From: Candidatus Nanohaloarchaea archaeon
GTDB taxonomy: Archaea > EX4484-52 > GLR71
Direction: 5' to 3'
Assembly (NCBI GenBank): GCA_030671745.1
Contig: DAOVHT010000012.1
Location: 1 to 17,316, forward strand
Length of the DNA: 17,316 bases
Shown: one piece after another, positions 14,999 to 17,316 of the stretch
Numbering within the stretch: the first letter of the stretch is position 1
Layout of the letters: every line of letters begins with the position of its first letter
Position numbers and translations under genes: made by a program
Notes under the pieces: model-generated
What the model was told of the DNA's origin: nothing
Seen by the model: only the letters and a program-made list of their open reading frames with translations
The model's database searches: none

Positions 14999-15577
14999 AT
15001 GAATTTAGTTGATCTTTTAATACCTGATGAATTTCTTAATTCTGTCGGGCTATATGATTGTGATTGGCAATCTAGTAGAGTTGAGGCTATCTTTGATAGG
15101 CACGCTAATAGGGCTGGATTTGAGAATAAAGATTTAATTTCAAATGATGGTTCGAAAGATTTGATTGATGAGGAGTTATCTTATAATGACCCTCATAATG
15201 CGGATTATATATTTAATGTCACATATCCTGAGGATTATAGAATACGTAATGAGTCCATACGTACCAATACTAAAGTTCAGGCTCTCATCAAATTATTTGG
15301 TATGGTTAATGATATTGATTCTAAAAATTATGAGAGATATATTGAAGTAGACAGTCCTTATAATGTTAGTGGGGTATTAACAAGACCTGAAATATCTGAT
15401 ATATTTAAAGCAAATAATCTTATACCAGAAGAACATACTCTTGGAGAAATAAAAACAGAAATTTTCTTACATATGACATATCCATGCTTAAATTCAGTAT
15501 ATCAATTTGAAAAGGTAGATGGTCCTGAAAAAGATGTTACTTGTTATAGACTTAAACGTTCACCAAAAGCAGCATAA
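14999..15577 (+). CDS. Module-encoded protein of unknown family, long paralogue (192 aa)
   Basis: The protein opens MNLVDLLIPDEFLNS and shares blocks with the 130-aa protein at 15784: the 15-residue N-terminus, 'TK..A.I.LFG..ND', an 'EI...(F/L)..NN(L/I)' stretch and LGEIKTE(I/L)(F/L)LH followed by 'Y.FEK' and 'YRL(K/R)'. About 60 residues between the N-terminal block and the shared C-terminal half are unique to this copy. The 'T(R/K).EI...' to 'LGEIKTE' segment could be a small winged-helix-like DNA-binding unit, which would suit the palindromic promoter, but this is a guess. No signal or membrane segment is present. The leaderless start is fixed by the TATA box 28 nt upstream. It is transcribed divergently from the TraB-like gene, inside a segment bounded by tRNA-Ser fragments. 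Confidence 0.75.
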   Translation: MNLVDLLIPDEFLNSVGLYDCDWQSSRVEAIFDRHANRAGFENKDLISNDGSKDLIDEELSYNDPHNADYIFNVTYPEDYRIRNESIRTNTKVQALIKLFGMVNDIDSKNYERYIEVDSPYNVSGVLTRPEISDIFKANNLIPEEHTLGEIKTEIFLHMTYPCLNSVYQFEKVDGPEKDVTCYRLKRSPKAA

Positions 15578-15657
15578 GCATATCATTTGTTTCTATAAAC
15601 ATTTATGTCAATTATTTTTAATTTGTATTCTGATATAATTTTAATTAAAAATAAAAT
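15578..15657. other. AT-rich spacer after the 192-aa gene
   Basis: This stretch has no reading frame of note. A T5 tract at about 15614-15618 may end transcription. The last part, rich in AATTAAAAATAAAATAAAA, resembles the AT-rich sequence left of the tRNA copy (about 16300-16324), as expected if both are the same arm of related elements. Confidence 0.35.
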
Positions 15658-15703
15658 AAAAGACGCCGAAGGCAGGATTTGAATAATTTGTTCAAAGCTG
15701 AAA
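15658..15703 (-). repeat. Displaced tRNA-Ser 3' fragment with element arm, copy B (att)
   Basis: Positions 15658-15683 are identical over 26 bp to 16321-16346, which is the tRNA-Ser discriminator, acceptor strand, T-stem strand and T-loop plus four A downstream. The match stops at the T-loop/T-stem border. It then continues as TAATTTGTTCAAAGCTGAAA, shared with copy A only. TTTGAATA/TGTTCAAA (15678-15696) is an inverted repeat with one mismatch. Confidence 0.85.
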
Positions 15704-15755
15704 CTTAAGAAGTATTGTTGTGTAACTACTTTTGGGAGACAAACAATAGACATCG

Positions 15756-15763
15756 TTATAAAG
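15756..15763 (+). promoter_or_regulatory. TATA box for the 130-aa module gene
   Basis: TTATAAAG starts exactly 28 nt before ATG 15784, the same spacing and sequence as in module 1. Homologous sequence continues upstream (AAACAATA) and downstream (AACATAA just before ATG), but the large palindrome of module 1 is not conserved. Confidence 0.65.
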
Positions 15764-15783
15764 TTTAATAACCTAACATAACT

Positions 15784-16320
<537 letters not shown>

Positions 16321-16346
16321 AAAAGACGCCGAAGGCAGGATTTGAA
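16321..16346 (-). repeat. Attachment core within the intact tRNA-Ser gene
   Basis: These 26 bp are repeated perfectly at 15658-15683 and partly at 14218-14239. They span the 3' acceptor strand, the 3' T-stem strand and the T-loop, and end at the T-loop border (16346/16347). The T-loop is a known crossover location for tyrosine integrases in tRNA genes. Confidence 0.75.
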
Positions 16347-16410
16347 CCTGCGAGTGCGCAAACACAATGGTTTTCGAGACCATCGCCTTACCGGGCTAGA
16401 CTACTTCGGC
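16327..16410 (-). tRNA. tRNA-Ser (anticodon CGA)
   Basis: On the - strand, 84 nt fold as a type II tRNA. The acceptor GCCGAAG (16410-16404) pairs with CTTCGGC (ending 16328), with a G discriminator at 16327. The anticodon stem ATGGT/ACCAT encloses the loop CTCGAAA with anticodon CGA, reading UCG. A long variable arm (GTG...CAC stem) is typical of Ser. The T-arm is GCAGG-TTCAAAT-CCTGC (16351-16335). CCA is not encoded. It lies downstream of the TraB gene on the same strand, and no TATA box is obvious close to its 5' end, so it may be part of a longer transcript. It serves as the integration target for the modules to its left. Confidence 0.95.
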
Positions 16411-16525
16411 AAACTTACATAAGTTTGATCAATGTTGCCACCGTTCGCTTCGCTCAGGTGACATGTCAATCGAACTTATTAGAAACCCTTGATATAATCT
16501 TCAGAATCAAACTTTATAACTTTTT
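16411..16525. other. Gap between tRNA-Ser and the TraB gene with several dyads
   Basis: AAACTTA-CA-TAAGTTT (16411-16426) is a perfect 7-bp inverted repeat touching the tRNA 5' end. TGACATGTCA (16460-16469) is a perfect 10-bp palindrome. TTGCCACC and GGTGACAT can pair around a loop holding GTTCGCTTCGCTCA. They may form RNA hairpins in the tRNA leader or the TraB 3' end. No gene is supported. Confidence 0.4.
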
Positions 16526-17194
16526 TTAAAGAACCTGCACCAAAATACCATCATTCTCAAGAAGTTCACGCATCCCCTTGACATGTCCTGCGCCCACAAC
16601 CGCAACAATATTCTCATAATCAGCTGACAATTTCATCAGATTGTGCGCCATAAACCAGTTCCTGTCAGCAACCAGAACCTTATAGATAGATGGGAATGAC
16701 GCTTCCATATAACCCATAGCCATATCAATGAATTCCTCTTCAGGAATCTTGTTGAGGTCAACACCACCTTTAACAGGAACAACCTTAGATGCGCCGATAC
16801 CAAGTAACCCAAAAATCATATAACTTATCAATTTAAATTTCTCTTTAAGCCCCATAGCGCGCATAAGTTTATTGATAGTGATATCAATCCTCTGGTCAAT
16901 CAATGCAACTTTAGAATCAGCTTTTTTAGCATGACTCACAGCATCAAGCATCTCCTGCCCGGGCAATATTCCCGTCTCTTTAGAAAGTGTCTCCTGCATC
17001 TTCTGCAACAGCAACATAATAATCTTCTGGGTGATAGGTAGCTTCATCTTACCTTTCTTATTCTGCTGAAGTCCTTTAAGTCTCGCAAGGTCAAGCTCGA
17101 CAGCTACAAGATCAGGTTTGATTCCAGAAATACTATGGTCAACCTTATCAAGACTTTCTTTTGCGATATGTGATGTCCCGATAAGATAAATCAT
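16526..17194 (-). CDS. traB: TraB/PrgY-family protein (COG1916-type)
   Basis: The five hallmark blocks of the TraB/PrgY family are present: GTSH (residues 6-9), VAVELDLAR (30-38, Glu33), VALIDQRID (96-104), LVADRNWFMA (174-183, Arg178) and VVGAGHVKGM (199-208, His204). Relatives in enterococci (PrgY/TraB) block pheromone signalling at the membrane, and the superfamily is proposed to be metal-dependent hydrolases. Many archaeal members continue for about 150 more residues with several C-terminal membrane spans. This one stops right after the GAGH block (222 aa). A moderately hydrophobic stretch near 123-140 could touch the membrane. The TATA box at 17215-17224 overlaps the end of the upstream gene, giving a leaderless mRNA. 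Its GC content is normal for resident genes. A second, divergent member of the superfamily sits in module 1. Confidence 0.88.
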   Translation of the reverse strand: MIYLIGTSHIAKESLDKVDHSISGIKPDLVAVELDLARLKGLQQNKKGKMKLPITQKIIMLLLQKMQETLSKETGILPGQEMLDAVSHAKKADSKVALIDQRIDITINKLMRAMGLKEKFKLISYMIFGLLGIGASKVVPVKGGVDLNKIPEEEFIDMAMGYMEASFPSIYKVLVADRNWFMAHNLMKLSADYENIVAVVGAGHVKGMRELLENDGILVQVL

Positions 17195-17214
17195 AGAATA
17201 AATACTTCAAGAAT

Positions 17215-17224
17215 CTTTATATAA
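17215..17224 (-). promoter_or_regulatory. TATA box for the TraB gene
   Basis: On the - strand TTATATAAAG lies about 21-30 nt before the ATG at 17194 and overlaps the stop codon of the upstream gene. It nearly matches the TATA box at 5005-5013. Confidence 0.6.
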
Positions 17225-17316
17225 CCCTAAAGTTAGCATTGCAACTGATTCTTTTTGCATAATCAATGATCTGATTATGGTCAAAAGCAAGGTCTGAAGG
17301 TACTTCTCCATATCCA
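17217..17316 (-). CDS. 3' end of an unidentified gene running off the window
   Basis: On the - strand the frame from the right edge reads 32 residues beginning GYGEVPSDLAFDHNQIIDYA and then stops at 17219-17217. The stop is 22 nt before the TraB start. The residue mix looks like real protein, but the piece is too short to identify. Confidence 0.5.
   Translation of the reverse strand, partial: GYGEVPSDLAFDHNQIIDYAKRISCNANFRVI

Larger units (their letters stand above)
14219..15683. mobile_element. Integrated module 1 at tRNA-Ser (about 1.45 kb)
   Basis: The segment is bounded by two direct copies of the tRNA-Ser 3' segment (copy A and copy B) and is much more AT-rich than the flanking dus and TraB genes. 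It carries a divergent gene pair: a TraB-superfamily-like protein (-) and a 192-aa protein (+) that is paralogous to the one in module 2. It holds no integrase, replication or other mobility gene. The more decayed boundary (copy A) lies farthest from the tRNA, as expected if this module integrated first and module 2 later entered between it and the tRNA gene. Alternatives are an ancient remnant of a larger element or a satellite moved by an integrase encoded elsewhere. Confidence 0.6.

Overview
The window looks like chromosomal DNA of a low-GC archaeon, possibly a DPANN-type lineage. The evidence is TATA boxes about 25-28 nt ahead of start codons (many apparently leaderless genes), GGTGAT/GAGGT Shine-Dalgarno sites, a COG2522-type archaeal regulator, a PGF-pre-PGF surface domain, a TraB/PrgY-family gene, a tRNA-Ser without encoded CCA, and many N-x-S/T sequons in secreted proteins. 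No rRNA or other phylogenetic marker is present, so the lineage is an inference.

Positions 1-11104 form a surface-protein locus on the + strand. It holds five secreted or membrane-anchored proteins (3-2450, 2447-3535, 5057-7918, 7947-8693, 8705-11104). They are built from shared modules: an N-terminal 'P..P..F.G' beta domain, cadherin-like/Ig-like repeats, a 'GWNLISFP...W.NMT' module, Gly-rich linkers and a PGF-pre-PGF domain. Several neighbours are coupled by 4-nt stop/start overlaps. The locus is interrupted at 3541-4960 by a 3' scrap of an NcsA/TtuA-like tRNA-thiolation gene, a hypothetical gene on the - strand, an HTH regulator with a Cys cluster and a small tail-anchored membrane protein. 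A sharp drop in GC starts near 1370, inside the first gene, and ends near 3540 at the NcsA scrap, which suggests that this stretch was exchanged or inserted.

Positions 11101-14159 hold a DHH-motif protein (-), an unrecognised helical protein (+) and a tRNA-dihydrouridine synthase (-).

Positions 14218-16410 are the most striking part. The 3' part of tRNA-Ser(CGA), at 16327-16410 on the - strand, is repeated in the same orientation at about 15658-15683 and, more decayed, at 14218-14236. Both displaced copies continue into the same element-specific arm, which the tRNA gene lacks. This is the pattern left by two successive integrations at the T-loop of the tRNA gene. The two modules (about 1.45 kb and 0.67 kb) carry no integrase. 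They encode paralogous small proteins (14999-15577 and 15784-16176) from matching TATA promoters exactly 28 nt before ATG, and the larger module adds a divergent TraB-superfamily-like gene (14270-14896). I read this as a tandem array of minimal tRNA-targeted integrative modules, possibly mobilised in trans.

Right of the tRNA are a chromosomal TraB-family gene (-) and the 3' end of another - strand gene that runs off the window.
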